A stretch of 64,000 nt of DNA from Oceanobacillus_B kapialis (lineage in GTDB: Bacteria; Bacillota; Bacilli; Bacillales; Amphibacillaceae). A program made the translations under genes and the position numbers. Position 1 is the stretch's first letter. Each line of letters starts with the position of its first letter. Shown here one piece after another: positions 44,069 through 53,101 of the stretch. The stretch lies in assembly GCF_042685265.1 (NCBI RefSeq), contig NZ_JBHUMX010000013.1; one strand, 5' to 3'. The notes under the pieces are model-generated. The model made no database searches, was not told the DNA's origin, and worked only from the letters and a program-made list of their open reading frames with translations.

Positions 44069-45361
44069 ATGGAAGCTGTCGAAGAAAAAGTTATTCGAGC
44101 AGATGGTTTAAACTTACATTATATTCACAACAACAAATACAAAACAATTAATATTGTTGCCAAGCTGAAGGCACCGCTTGAAAGGGACACAATTACAAAA
44201 CGAGCGCTACTTCCCTACGTTTTGCAACAAGGAACACGTAATTATCCAGGTAAAAAGGAGCTACAAAGAAAGCTGGATGATTTATATGGGGCAGTTCTTT
44301 CAGTTGATGGGGCAAAAAAAGGTGAACAGCATGTTATAAGCTTTCGCTTGGAGGTTCCAAATGAAAAGTTTATTCCGAACGAATCGTCTATTATAAAGGA
44401 AGGGATTACTTTACTACGAGAGCTCCTTTTTGAACCAAACGTAGAAAATGAGGCGTTTAATCAAACAGTCTTAAAACGTGAAAAGGATACGCTCAAGCAA
44501 AAGATTAATGCAATTAAAGATGATAAAATGAGCTATGCTAATATGCGCTTAATTGATGAAATGTGTAAAGGGGAAGCATATGCCCTTCATGTACACGGTT
44601 ACCAGGAGGATCTCACAGACATTACGCCTGAAAATTTATTTAATTATTATAAAAGCGCTATCGCGGAAGATCAATTGGACGTTTATATACAGGGAGATTT
44701 TCAGGAGGAAGATATCCAGAAACAGCTCTTAGAAAAATTGAAACGAGAACAGTCAAATTCTTCTCGACAAGAAACCACTTCGAGTGTTGAAGGTGTATCA
44801 CGTGAGTATAGAGAAGTAGTGGAAAATGAAAACATCCAACAAGCTAAACTGCATATTGGATATCGTACGAATTGTACGTATCGAGATGAAGGCTACTTGG
44901 CCTTGCAGGTTTTTAATGGGCTCTTTGGAAGTTTTCCAAGCTCCAAATTATTTATTAATGTTAGAGAGAAAAACAGTTTAGCTTATTATGCGTCTTCTCG
45001 ACTTGAAAGCCAAAAGGGTCTATTAGTTGTGTTTAGTGGCATCGCACCAAAGGATTATGAAAAAGCGAGAGATATTATGAATGAACAGCTTGAAGCAATG
45101 AAAAAAGGCGATTTTTCTGATGATGAGTTAGAAGAGACAAAAGATTTAATCATTAATCAGCTTCGGGAAACAATGGATCATCCCCAGGGTCTCGTAGAGT
45201 TGCTTTACCAGCAAGTGCTTGCTGATAAAGCAAGAACTCCTGAGCAGTTAATCAATGGAATTAAGGCCGTAAAGCGGGAAGAGGTAATAGCAGCAGCAGA
45301 GAAAATTGAACCGGATACCCTTTATCTTTTAACTAGTAGGGATGGTGATGCAAATGAATAA
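44069..45361 (+). CDS. ymfF: M16 peptidase-like protein YmfF, zinc site lost
   Basis: A 430-residue M16 family protein. Where active members have HxxEH it reads LLPYVLQQGT, so it should not be a peptidase; the C-terminal M16 half contains SSKLFINVREKNSLAYYASS. M16 enzymes often pair an active with an inactive subunit, and the next gene is the active one, overlapping by eight bases. AGGAGG site before the ATG. Confidence 0.9.
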   Translation: MEAVEEKVIRADGLNLHYIHNNKYKTINIVAKLKAPLERDTITKRALLPYVLQQGTRNYPGKKELQRKLDDLYGAVLSVDGAKKGEQHVISFRLEVPNEKFIPNESSIIKEGITLLRELLFEPNVENEAFNQTVLKREKDTLKQKINAIKDDKMSYANMRLIDEMCKGEAYALHVHGYQEDLTDITPENLFNYYKSAIAEDQLDVYIQGDFQEEDIQKQLLEKLKREQSNSSRQETTSSVEGVSREYREVVENENIQQAKLHIGYRTNCTYRDEGYLALQVFNGLFGSFPSSKLFINVREKNSLAYYASSRLESQKGLLVVFSGIAPKDYEKARDIMNEQLEAMKKGDFSDDELEETKDLIINQLRETMDHPQGLVELLYQQVLADKARTPEQLINGIKAVKREEVIAAAEKIEPDTLYLLTSRDGDANE

Positions 45362-46637
45362 GCAGGTGTATGAAGATATTTCAGAAACACTTTATTCGAA
45401 GAAATTAGATAATGGACTTACAGTGTTTTTACTGCCGAGACAGGAAATGGCTAAAACATATGGTTTGTTTACAACAAATTACGGGTCAATTGATCTTACC
45501 TTTACACCGATTGGGGAAAGAGAACAAGTGACTGTTCCAGAAGGGGTTGCTCACTTCTTAGAGCATAAACTTTTTGAAAAAGAAGACAGAGACGTTTTTG
45601 CGGATTTTAGCAAGCAAGGGGCTTCACCAAATGCTTATACTTCCTTTACGAAGACAGCCTATTTATTTTCAGCAACCAATCATATTGAAAAAAACGTAGA
45701 AACACTTCTAGACTTTGTACAAGACCCGTACTTTTCTGAGAAATCTGTGGAAAAGGAAAAAGGAATTATCGCACAGGAAATAAAAATGTACGATGATCAA
45801 CCTGATTGGCAATCTTTCATGGGTACGATAAAAAGTATGTTTAAAGAACATCCTGTAAATGTGGATATAGCTGGAACGGTAGACTCCATTAATACCATTA
45901 CAAAGGATGATTTGTATACCTGTTACAATACTTTTTACCATCCAGAAAATATGGTTTTCTTTTTGGCAGGAAACTTCGCGGCCGATTCTATGATGGACTT
46001 GATTGAAAGAAACCAACAGGCAAAGTCCTTTGAAAAAATGGATGGACTTAACAGGGTATTTCCTAATGAACAGATGGAAGTAGCCCAAAAAGAAACAAAA
46101 CAAACAATGGAGGTTTCTGTTCCTAAATGTACTATCGGGATTAAAGAATCTATCTCATCCTTATCAAAAGAAGATTTTATTAAGCGAGATATATTGTTAG
46201 ATATGATAATGGATCATTACTTTTCAAAGGGTGGAGATTTCTATCAGGAATTGTATCATGCGGAGCTAATTGATGATAGCTTTTTTTATGAGACAAACCT
46301 TGAAAGAAACTTTGGTTATACACTTATTGGCAGCAATACACAAGATCCAGAAGCTTTTGCTAGTAAAGTAAAGGAAATGTTACGAACTACCCAAAATAAT
46401 GGGTTAGCGGAAGAAGATTTCACCAGGATGAAAAAGAAAAAAATAGGACAATTACTTAGAGCTATGAATTCACTTGAATTTATTGCAAGTAAATACACCC
46501 ATTATCATATGCTGGGGATTGATTTCTTTAATCTTATTCCTGATATTCAAGCATTGAAGCTGGAGGATGCGAATGCATTCTTAAAGCAGTGGATTAAGGA
46601 ACAACAATTAGCAACCCACGTCATTACAAACAAATAA
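45354..46637 (+). CDS. ymfH: M16 zinc peptidase YmfH
   Basis: A 427-residue M16 peptidase with the inverted zinc motif HFLEH in GVAHFLEHKLFEKED and the third-ligand region KGIIAQEIKMYDDQPDW. Expected to form a heterodimer with YmfF. I take the ATG at 45354 (GGTG site before it); an ATG at 45342 is possible. B. subtilis YmfF/YmfH function is not well defined; the pair is linked by position to ymfI-ymfJ-ymfK. Confidence 0.92.
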   Translation: MNKQVYEDISETLYSKKLDNGLTVFLLPRQEMAKTYGLFTTNYGSIDLTFTPIGEREQVTVPEGVAHFLEHKLFEKEDRDVFADFSKQGASPNAYTSFTKTAYLFSATNHIEKNVETLLDFVQDPYFSEKSVEKEKGIIAQEIKMYDDQPDWQSFMGTIKSMFKEHPVNVDIAGTVDSINTITKDDLYTCYNTFYHPENMVFFLAGNFAADSMMDLIERNQQAKSFEKMDGLNRVFPNEQMEVAQKETKQTMEVSVPKCTIGIKESISSLSKEDFIKRDILLDMIMDHYFSKGGDFYQELYHAELIDDSFFYETNLERNFGYTLIGSNTQDPEAFASKVKEMLRTTQNNGLAEEDFTRMKKKKIGQLLRAMNSLEFIASKYTHYHMLGIDFFNLIPDIQALKLEDANAFLKQWIKEQQLATHVITNK

Positions 46638-46646
46638 GGGGATCGT

Positions 46647-47363
46647 ATGGGGAAGAATGTATTAATTATTGGTGCCAGTGGTGATATTGGAATAGCCATT
46701 GCAGAGAAACTCGCAATGAACGGTTATTCGTTACTTTTACATGGCAATCAGAATGTAGCACGTTTATTTCAATTTAGAAGACAATCTAGAACAGAAGCTG
46801 TTCTAGATATTATGGAAGCAAACCTTGCTGATCCGACTGGGATAGAGAATTTTATTGGAAAGCTTGCCTACTCAATCGATAGTATTATCTTTGCTGGTGG
46901 GAGAGCTCAATTCGGCGTGTTTCAGCAAACGCCAGAGAAGACAATGGATGAGATGCTTTCCCTCCATGTAAAAGCTCCGTGGGTGATTACGAAGCATTTG
47001 CTACCTTCTATGATCCAAAAAAACGCCGGTAATATTATTTTTATCACGTCCATTTGGGGAAGAGATGGTGCTAGCAATGAAGTAGTATACTCATCGGTAA
47101 AAGGAGCTCAAAACAGCTTTGTAAAGGCCCTGGCAAAAGAGGTAGGGCCTTCTGGTGTTTCTGTCAATGGGATAAGCCCTGGCTTTATTGAGACAAAAAT
47201 GAATCAACAATTGGAATTAGTTGAAAAAGAAGCCATAATGGAAGAAATACCATTACAGCGAGCCGGTAAACCAGAGGAAATTGCTAATGTAGTATTGTTT
47301 TTGCTCGACAAACATGCCCCCTACATTCATGGTGAGATCATTAACATGACTGGTGGTTGGTGA
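46647..47363 (+). CDS. ymfI: Short-chain dehydrogenase YmfI (EF-P modification)
   Basis: A 238-residue SDR. Cofactor motif GASGDIGIAIAEKL, catalytic Tyr/Lys in YSSVKGAQNS, and the Ser in FITSIWG. B. subtilis YmfI reduces the 5-aminopentanone on elongation factor P to 5-aminopentanol; this is known for that species and inferred here from locus and family. It is nine bases past ymfH. Confidence 0.9.
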   Translation: MGKNVLIIGASGDIGIAIAEKLAMNGYSLLLHGNQNVARLFQFRRQSRTEAVLDIMEANLADPTGIENFIGKLAYSIDSIIFAGGRAQFGVFQQTPEKTMDEMLSLHVKAPWVITKHLLPSMIQKNAGNIIFITSIWGRDGASNEVVYSSVKGAQNSFVKALAKEVGPSGVSVNGISPGFIETKMNQQLELVEKEAIMEEIPLQRAGKPEEIANVVLFLLDKHAPYIHGEIINMTGGW

Positions 47364-47437
47364 ACGGATATAATTTATGTATAAAGCCTGCTATTCATCA
47401 AATACTATAGGTGTATAAAATGGAAGGAGGCATTTAT

Positions 47438-47683
47438 ATGTCAGTATTGGATAACTTTGATTCCTGGAAAGGTTTCTTATCGGATAAATTACAACAGGCG
47501 CAGCAGCAAGGTATGAGTGAAAAAACGATCCAAAGTGTGGCACAAGAAGTGGGAGACTATCTTTCCCAAAGCGTTGATGCTAAGAACCCAGAAGAGGCTG
47601 TACTGAGAGAACTTTGGAATGCAGCTTCCGAACAAGAACAGCAAGCTCTTGCCAACACAATGATCAAGCTTGTGCAAAAGTAA
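47438..47683 (+). CDS. ymfJ: DUF3243 protein YmfJ
   Basis: An 81-residue soluble protein of unknown function. SVLDNFDSWKGFLSDKLQQAQ and the VGDYLSQSVDAKNPEEAVLRELW segment are the DUF3243 pattern. The ATG at 47438 follows GGAAGGAGG; ATG at 47411 precedes it. A terminator follows. Confidence 0.88.
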   Translation: MSVLDNFDSWKGFLSDKLQQAQQQGMSEKTIQSVAQEVGDYLSQSVDAKNPEEAVLRELWNAASEQEQQALANTMIKLVQK

Positions 47684-47706
47684 TAAGGTAACCATAGTAA
47701 AGAAGA

Positions 47707-47749
47707 AAAAGGAATTGTAGTAATAAAATGCAATTCCTTTTTCTTTTTG
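47707..47749 (+). terminator. Terminator after ymfJ
   Basis: AAAAAGGAATTG/CAATTCCTTTTT stem, 13-base loop, then T-rich run. Confidence 0.88.
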
Positions 47750-47940
47750 TTTTTGTTTGATAGGCCTTTTACCTTGTTCGTTCATAATAATTGGCAGGTT
47801 CCTACCTAAGAAGTTTTCGATTTTCTAACTTTATTTATATATATACAAGGTAATCTCTTTTCACTTTCGTAAAAATCATTTATTATATAGAGAGAAAAGC
47901 TTGAAAGTAATTTGGATCCTAGTGTCTAAGGAGTAATCTT

Positions 47941-48732
47941 ATGGAGAGAACAGAATGGTATCTAGAATACGAAATTCAAATTAATCGACCTGGGTTACTT
48001 GGTGATATTTCGTCCCTGCTAGGGATGCTTTCGATCAATATCATCACCATAAATGGTGTCGAAAACTCCCGCAGAGGTATGCTTCTTTTATCGAAATATG
48101 ATGAGAATATTACAAGGCTTAAAACGATTTTACAAACGATGGATACGATTAACGTCACAAAAATTAGAAAGCCTAAATTACGTGATAAATTGGCTGTTAG
48201 ACACGGCAAATATATTCATCGAGATGTAGATGATCGAAAGACGATTCGCTTTGTTAGAGATGAATTGGGTTTGCTTGTTGATTTCATGGCTGAATTATAC
48301 AAGCAAGAAGGTCATAAGCTAATTGGGATACGAGGGATGCCGCGTGTTGGGAAAACGGAATCGATTGTAGCAGCGAGCGTGTGTGCAAACAAACGTTGGT
48401 TATTTGTTTCAAGTACGTTACTCAAACAAACTGTTCGCAGTAAGCTTATTGAAGGCGAATATAATCCGGAGAATGTCTATATTATCGACGGCGTCGTCTC
48501 GAAAAAAAGAGCGAACGAACAGCACTGGCAGCTCATACGTGAGGTCATGCAACTTCCTTCTGTGAAGGTAGTGGAGCATCCTGATATTTTTGTTCAAGCA
48601 ACAGAGTATAAAATAGATGATTTCGATTATATCATTGAACTTCGGAGTCACGAAGATGAAGAAATTACATATGAGCCGATTGAAAGGCAGGAATTTAGTC
48701 AGGATAATGGCTTTTCAATGTTTGATTTTTAA
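47941..48732 (+). CDS. ymfK: DUF3388 protein YmfK: ACT-like domain plus P-loop-like motif
   Basis: A 263-residue protein. The first 75 residues resemble an ACT domain (NRPGLLGDISSLLGML, then INGVENSRRGMLLL). The middle contains GMPRVGKTES (about residues 132-141), which matches the Walker A pattern GxxxxGKT, followed by IVAASVCANKRWLFV. The C terminus is acidic. I know of no function. It is followed by rodZ 17 bases later, with an AAGGAG site before its own ATG. Confidence 0.88.
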   Translation: MERTEWYLEYEIQINRPGLLGDISSLLGMLSINIITINGVENSRRGMLLLSKYDENITRLKTILQTMDTINVTKIRKPKLRDKLAVRHGKYIHRDVDDRKTIRFVRDELGLLVDFMAELYKQEGHKLIGIRGMPRVGKTESIVAASVCANKRWLFVSSTLLKQTVRSKLIEGEYNPENVYIIDGVVSKKRANEQHWQLIREVMQLPSVKVVEHPDIFVQATEYKIDDFDYIIELRSHEDEEITYEPIERQEFSQDNGFSMFDF

Positions 48733-48749
48733 AATGGATGGTGTTATTT

Positions 48750-49664
48750 ATGGAAATCGGTGTACGGTTAAAGGAAGCGAGAGAAGCGAAGAATATCTCT
48801 CTGGAATCCCTTCAGGAATCCACTAAAATACAGAAACGGTATTTAGTGGCAATTGAAGAAGGAAATATGAAAGTTTTACCGGGAAAGTTTTATGCTCGTG
48901 CATTTATTAAAGAATATGCGAATGCTGTTGGGCTTGATCCTGATGAGTTATTAGAAGAGTATAAAGAGGAAGTACCTAAGACTGAAGAACAGGAAGAAGT
49001 TCAGTATACGAGAATGCAAAGAACACGGAGATCTGCTAATACAGAAAAAAGTAGTTCAAACTCCTCATTATTACCTACAATTATAACGATCATTCTTGTT
49101 ATTGGTATCCTTTTTGCAGCATGGTATTTTATTCAGGAGTCTATGAGTAATGATGAAGGCAATACACAAAATAATGAAGAAGAAAACATCATTATAACAA
49201 ATCCGGAAGAGTCTGAAGAAAATTCATCGAATAATGAAGAAGAGAACAACAACGAAGAAAATGGTGAATCAACTTCTTCCGACGAATCCAACCAGGATGA
49301 AGAAGGGCAAGAAAACAATCAACCAGAACCTTCCTTCTCAGTCGTAGAGGAAGGAACCGGCACAACACCTGAATCAACAATTGCTTTAGAGAATGCTGGA
49401 GAAGAAGTAACTGCCACGTTGGAAGCGGAGGGGGACACCTGGCTGCTTGTGGACTCAGAAGATGGGGAGACACTCTTTACGGAAGGAATGTTCTCAAGTG
49501 AACAATCTCCTCTAGAGTTGGACTTGAGTGGAAAGGAACGTGTGTTCTTTAAAATAGGGAATGCATCAATTCTTACCATTACGATAAATGGAGTGGAAAT
49601 GGAATATCCAGTTGACGCCACTTCCAAAGTTCGCCAAGATATTTGGTTAGAAATAAACCAGTAA
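48750..49664 (+). CDS. rodZ: Cell-shape protein RodZ (YmfM)
   Basis: A 304-residue RodZ that links MreB to the elongation machinery. HTH_25 domain (residues 1-80: IGVRLKEAREAKNISLESLQ, LPGKFYARAFIKEYA), one membrane helix (about 106-127), a Glu/Asn/Ser-rich low-complexity linker (about 130-205) and a C-terminal DUF4115 beta domain (210-300). I choose the ATG at 48750 as the natural start of the HTH; 48738 would add four residues. The unusually acidic linker is outside the cell. Confidence 0.92.
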   Translation: MEIGVRLKEAREAKNISLESLQESTKIQKRYLVAIEEGNMKVLPGKFYARAFIKEYANAVGLDPDELLEEYKEEVPKTEEQEEVQYTRMQRTRRSANTEKSSSNSSLLPTIITIILVIGILFAAWYFIQESMSNDEGNTQNNEEENIIITNPEESEENSSNNEEENNNEENGESTSSDESNQDEEGQENNQPEPSFSVVEEGTGTTPESTIALENAGEEVTATLEAEGDTWLLVDSEDGETLFTEGMFSSEQSPLELDLSGKERVFFKIGNASILTITINGVEMEYPVDATSKVRQDIWLEINQ

Positions 49665-49683
49665 ACAGAATAATCTTAAGAAG

Positions 49684-49717
49684 CCCTTCCTTTATCGTTC
49701 TAACGGAAGGGTTTTAT
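49684..49717 (+). terminator. Terminator after rodZ
   Basis: CCCTTCC/GGAAGGG stem with a 14-base loop and TTTTAT. Modest T tract. Confidence 0.75.
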
Positions 49718-49763
49718 CACTTATAGCATATGCATTATGTAATTGTCATAGGAGGATGTACCA

Positions 49764-50342
49764 ATGAATGTACCAAATAAAATTACGATTTCACGAATTT
49801 TACTAATCCCTATCTTTATTATTTTACTGAGTATCCCGTTTAATTGGGGAACGTGGGATATTGGGGATACAGAATTACCTTTTTCACATTTTATTGCTGC
49901 TTTGCTTTTCATTGTGGCAGCTGCAACAGATTGGGTGGATGGACATTACGCTCGTAAATATAACCTTGTTACGAATTTGGGTAAATTTTTAGACCCGTTG
50001 GCTGACAAGCTTCTTGTTTCGGCAGCATTAATTCTTTTAGTTGAAATGGGCATGGCGCCTGCTTGGCTTGTCATTATAATTATAAGTAGAGAATTTGCTG
50101 TTACTGGTCTCCGTCTAGTAGCAGCAGGGGAAGGTATCGTTCTTGCTGCTGGAAGCATGGGTAAGCTTAAAACAGCTACTCAAATGATTGCAATTGCCAT
50201 ATTGCTTTTACATCAATTTCCATTTTCTTATATCGGTTTCCCTATGGGGACTGTCATGTTATATGCAGCACTTCTCTTCACCGTTATTTCCGGTGTCGAC
50301 TATTTTATTAAAAACTGGCATGTAATGAGGGATTCTAAGTAA
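49764..50342 (+). CDS. pgsA: CDP-diacylglycerol-glycerol-3-phosphate 3-phosphatidyltransferase
   Basis: A 192-residue membrane enzyme that commits CDP-diacylglycerol to phosphatidylglycerol. The CDP-alcohol phosphotransferase motif DGHYARKYNLVTNLGKFLDP-LAD is intact. Four or more membrane helices. GGAGG before the ATG. Its stop overlaps the cinA start by one base. Confidence 0.96.
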   Translation: MNVPNKITISRILLIPIFIILLSIPFNWGTWDIGDTELPFSHFIAALLFIVAAATDWVDGHYARKYNLVTNLGKFLDPLADKLLVSAALILLVEMGMAPAWLVIIIISREFAVTGLRLVAAGEGIVLAAGSMGKLKTATQMIAIAILLLHQFPFSYIGFPMGTVMLYAALLFTVISGVDYFIKNWHVMRDSK

Positions 50343-51601
50343 TGAAACAATTAAAAACAGAGATCATTGCCGTCGGAACAGAATTATTGCTTGGCCAAAT
50401 TGCTAATACAAATGCACAATGGCTTTCACAACAACTAGCTTCCGTAGGGATAAATGTCTACCATCATCTTGTTGTTGGCGACAATTTACAACGTGTGGAA
50501 ACAGTATTCCGACAAGCACATACACGTTCAGATGTCGTGATTGTCACAGGTGGCTTAGGACCAACAGATGACGATTTAACAAGAGAGGCATTTCAAGCCA
50601 TGTCTAGCATGGATATTGAAGAACACAGCCCTTCTATGGAGAAAATAACCGCGTTTTTCGAAAAACGAGGGTCGACTATGACACCGAATAACCGGAAACA
50701 AGCACGGGTATTTCGAGGTGCGACAGTTTTAAATAACAAGACTGGAATGGCTCCTGGTATGATCGTTTCTTTTGAAGGCAGGACGTGGGTATTCCTTCCT
50801 GGTGTTCCTCGTGAAATGAAGAATTTGGCAAGTGAATCTGTTTTTCCTTATTTACAGGGATTACTAGGGGAGAAGCAGATTATTAAATCAATGGTTTTAA
50901 AGTTTGTTGGGATTGGTGAATCACAGCTTGAACATGAATTGTATGATCTAATACAAAAACAAGACAACCCAACGATTGCTCCCCTTGCACAAGACAGTGG
51001 CGTTGTTATTCGTTTGACGGCCAGACACAGTTCTGAAATAGAGGCAGATAAGTTACTAGACGTAACCAAGCAAAAAGTGGAAGAGCGACTTAGTTCATAC
51101 ATGCTAGGGATTAACGAGCAAACAATTGAACAGCAAATAATGGAGTTATTACAGTCCACAGGCAAAAACGTCTCCGCTGCGGAGAGTCTTACAGGTGGAA
51201 TGTTTGCAGACAAATTAGTCTCTATTCCAGGTGCTTCAGATACCTTCAAAGGCTCTATCGTATGCTATGCCACGAATGTAAAGCGAGACGTACTTGGCGT
51301 ATCACAAGAAGTAATGAAGAAAAATGGGACAGTCTCACAGGCGTGTGCAGAGCAAATGGCTGAAAAGGTAAGTAATCTTCTTGATAGTTCCTATGGAATC
51401 TCCTTTACCGGTGTTGCTGGACCGAGAGTGGTTGAAAATCAGCAACCAGGAACTGTTTTTGTTTCAATATATGATCGTGAGAATAATAGACATGAAACAA
51501 GGGAGTACCACTTATTAGGTGATCGAGATACAGTAAGGCATAGAGCTACACTAAAAGGATTAGAATTTCTTTATTTATATATAAAATCTACTGTTGAGTA
51601 A
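50342..51601 (+). CDS. cinA: Competence/damage-inducible protein CinA
   Basis: A 419-residue protein with an N-terminal MoCF-like domain (IIAVGTELLLGQIANTNAQWLS, TGGLGPTDDDLTREAF) and a C-terminal nicotinamide-mononucleotide deamidase-like CinA domain (AAESLTGGMFADKLVSIPGAS, SFTGVAGP). Adjacent to recA as in many Firmicutes, where it can be cotranscribed in competence. The one-base overlap with pgsA implies coupling. Confidence 0.94.
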   Translation: MKQLKTEIIAVGTELLLGQIANTNAQWLSQQLASVGINVYHHLVVGDNLQRVETVFRQAHTRSDVVIVTGGLGPTDDDLTREAFQAMSSMDIEEHSPSMEKITAFFEKRGSTMTPNNRKQARVFRGATVLNNKTGMAPGMIVSFEGRTWVFLPGVPREMKNLASESVFPYLQGLLGEKQIIKSMVLKFVGIGESQLEHELYDLIQKQDNPTIAPLAQDSGVVIRLTARHSSEIEADKLLDVTKQKVEERLSSYMLGINEQTIEQQIMELLQSTGKNVSAAESLTGGMFADKLVSIPGASDTFKGSIVCYATNVKRDVLGVSQEVMKKNGTVSQACAEQMAEKVSNLLDSSYGISFTGVAGPRVVENQQPGTVFVSIYDRENNRHETREYHLLGDRDTVRHRATLKGLEFLYLYIKSTVE

Positions 51602-51685
51602 CCTATGAAGGCAGATAAATTATTTTTAAGTCGGCCAATAGGCTGTATAATTTAATTTCCATCCTCTAACCCTTTATAAAAAAGG

Positions 51686-51699
51686 GGAACATTTATTCG
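51686..51699 (+). promoter_or_regulatory. Probable LexA/SOS box upstream of recA
   Basis: GGAACATTTATTCG compared with the Bacillus SOS consensus CGAACNNNNGTTCG: two differences outside the free positions. It lies directly ahead of the recA promoter -35, the place expected for LexA control. Confidence 0.6.
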
Positions 51700-51707
51700 T
51701 TTTTCAC

Positions 51708-51736
51708 TTGGCAAAAACCAAAAAACAATGTATGAT
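51708..51736 (+). promoter_or_regulatory. Sigma-A promoter of recA
   Basis: TTGGCA, 17 bases, TATGAT, about 30 bases before the GTG start. Strong match. Confidence 0.75.
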
Positions 51737-51767
51737 ATAACTAGAAGAGTTGAAGGAGGAATACGTT

Positions 51768-52805
51768 GTGAGCGATAGAAAACAAGCGTTAGATATGGCG
51801 TTGAGACAAATAGAGAAGCAATTTGGTAAAGGCTCGATCATGAAACTTGGGGAGCAGGAGCAAAGAAAAATTGCGACCATTCCAAGTGGATCATTGGCGT
51901 TGGATGTTGCCTTAGGCATTGGTGGTTATCCAAGAGGACGAGTTATTGAAATATATGGGCCAGAATCATCTGGTAAAACAACTGTAGCATTACATGCAAT
52001 TGCAGAGGCTCAGCGAAAAGGTGGACAAGCTGCTTTTATTGACGCAGAGCATGCACTGGACCCAATCTATGCAAGAGCACTTGGTGTAAATATTGACGAG
52101 TTGCTGTTATCCCAGCCGGATACTGGCGAGCAAGCGTTAGAAATAGCGGAAGCACTTGTACGAAGTGGTGCAGTTGATATTGTGGTAGTAGACTCAGTAG
52201 CTGCCCTTGTACCAAAAGCGGAAATTGAGGGAGAGATGGGTGACTCTCACGTTGGTCTACAGGCGCGTCTTATGTCCCAAGCACTTAGAAAGTTATCTGG
52301 GGCAATCAATAAGTCTAAAACTACCGCCATCTTTATTAACCAAATCCGTGAAAAAGTAGGTGTTATGTTCGGTAACCCTGAAACAACTCCGGGTGGACGT
52401 GCACTTAAATTCTACTCATCTGTTAGACTAGAAGTTCGCCGTGCAGAGACTTTAAAGCAAGGTAACGACATTATGGGTAATAAAGCCAGAATTAAAGTAG
52501 TTAAAAATAAAGTAGCACCACCATTCAAACAGGCAGAAGTAGATATTATGTATGGTGAGGGGATATCTAAAGAAGGAGAAATTCTGGATATTGGTTCAGA
52601 CTTAGATATTGTTCTAAAAAGCGGTGCTTGGTATTCTTATAACGAAGAAAGACTAGGGCAAGGTCGTGAAAATGCGAAACAATTCTTAAAAGAGAATCCA
52701 GAAGTAATGACTGAAATCCACGATGCTGTACGCCTGCATTATAAGCTGGATGAGGAACCAGAGGAAGAAGAAGAAGAGGTTGGCCAAGGAAGCTTGGACG
52801 TTTAA
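51768..52805 (+). CDS. recA: Recombinase RecA
   Basis: A 345-residue RecA. It catalyses strand exchange and LexA self-cleavage. Walker A GPESSGKTT, Walker B IVVVDSVAAL, and the L1/L2 DNA loops (EIEGEMGDSHVGLQARLMSQ; NQIREKVGVMFGNPETTPGG) are intact; the C terminus ends in an acidic EEPEEEEEEVG tail. GTG start at 51768 with GGAGG eight bases upstream gives the standard SDRKQALDMAL start; a TTG at 51750 is too early. Confidence 0.98.
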   Translation: MSDRKQALDMALRQIEKQFGKGSIMKLGEQEQRKIATIPSGSLALDVALGIGGYPRGRVIEIYGPESSGKTTVALHAIAEAQRKGGQAAFIDAEHALDPIYARALGVNIDELLLSQPDTGEQALEIAEALVRSGAVDIVVVDSVAALVPKAEIEGEMGDSHVGLQARLMSQALRKLSGAINKSKTTAIFINQIREKVGVMFGNPETTPGGRALKFYSSVRLEVRRAETLKQGNDIMGNKARIKVVKNKVAPPFKQAEVDIMYGEGISKEGEILDIGSDLDIVLKSGAWYSYNEERLGQGRENAKQFLKENPEVMTEIHDAVRLHYKLDEEPEEEEEEVGQGSLDV

Positions 52806-52863
52806 TTTTTAATCTTTGTCCACTGACTAACTAGGCATCGTATATACGCTGCACACACTTATA

Positions 52864-52904
52864 AAAGTCGAAAAGATTTAATTTAAATCTTTTCGACTTT
52901 CTTT
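52864..52904 (+). terminator. Terminator after recA, near-perfect palindrome
   Basis: Arms AAAGTCGAAAAGATTTAA and TTAAATCTTTTCGACTTT (18 bases each) with a single central T, followed by CTTTAATTT. The stem is unusually long and AT-rich. Confidence 0.85.
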
Positions 52905-52965
52905 AATTTAGTAATGCATGATCAATATACATTAACCAAGACAAATAATTAATTCCCTTTTAAAA

Positions 52966-53101
52966 GTGGGATAAAGTGAAACTTCATTTGGTGGTGGGGG
53001 TTCCCTTCCTCCCCACCCCCACCAAATGTTAGTTTGAACGAATCGGACCTATACTGGCAGTTTATCCCCGGGGTCTTACTGCCAGTTAAGGTGGGATAAA
53101 G
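52966..53101 (+). repeat. Dispersed two-hairpin repeat, copy A (+ orientation)
   Basis: 136 bases framed by a direct repeat GTGGGATAAAG at both ends. Inside are hairpin 1, CATTTGGTGG with CCACCAAATG arms extended by G/C runs (52985-53028), and hairpin 2, ACTGGCAGT/ACTGCCAGT (53053-53086). Copy C is a full-length match in reverse; copy B is a decayed fragment. Confidence 0.85.
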
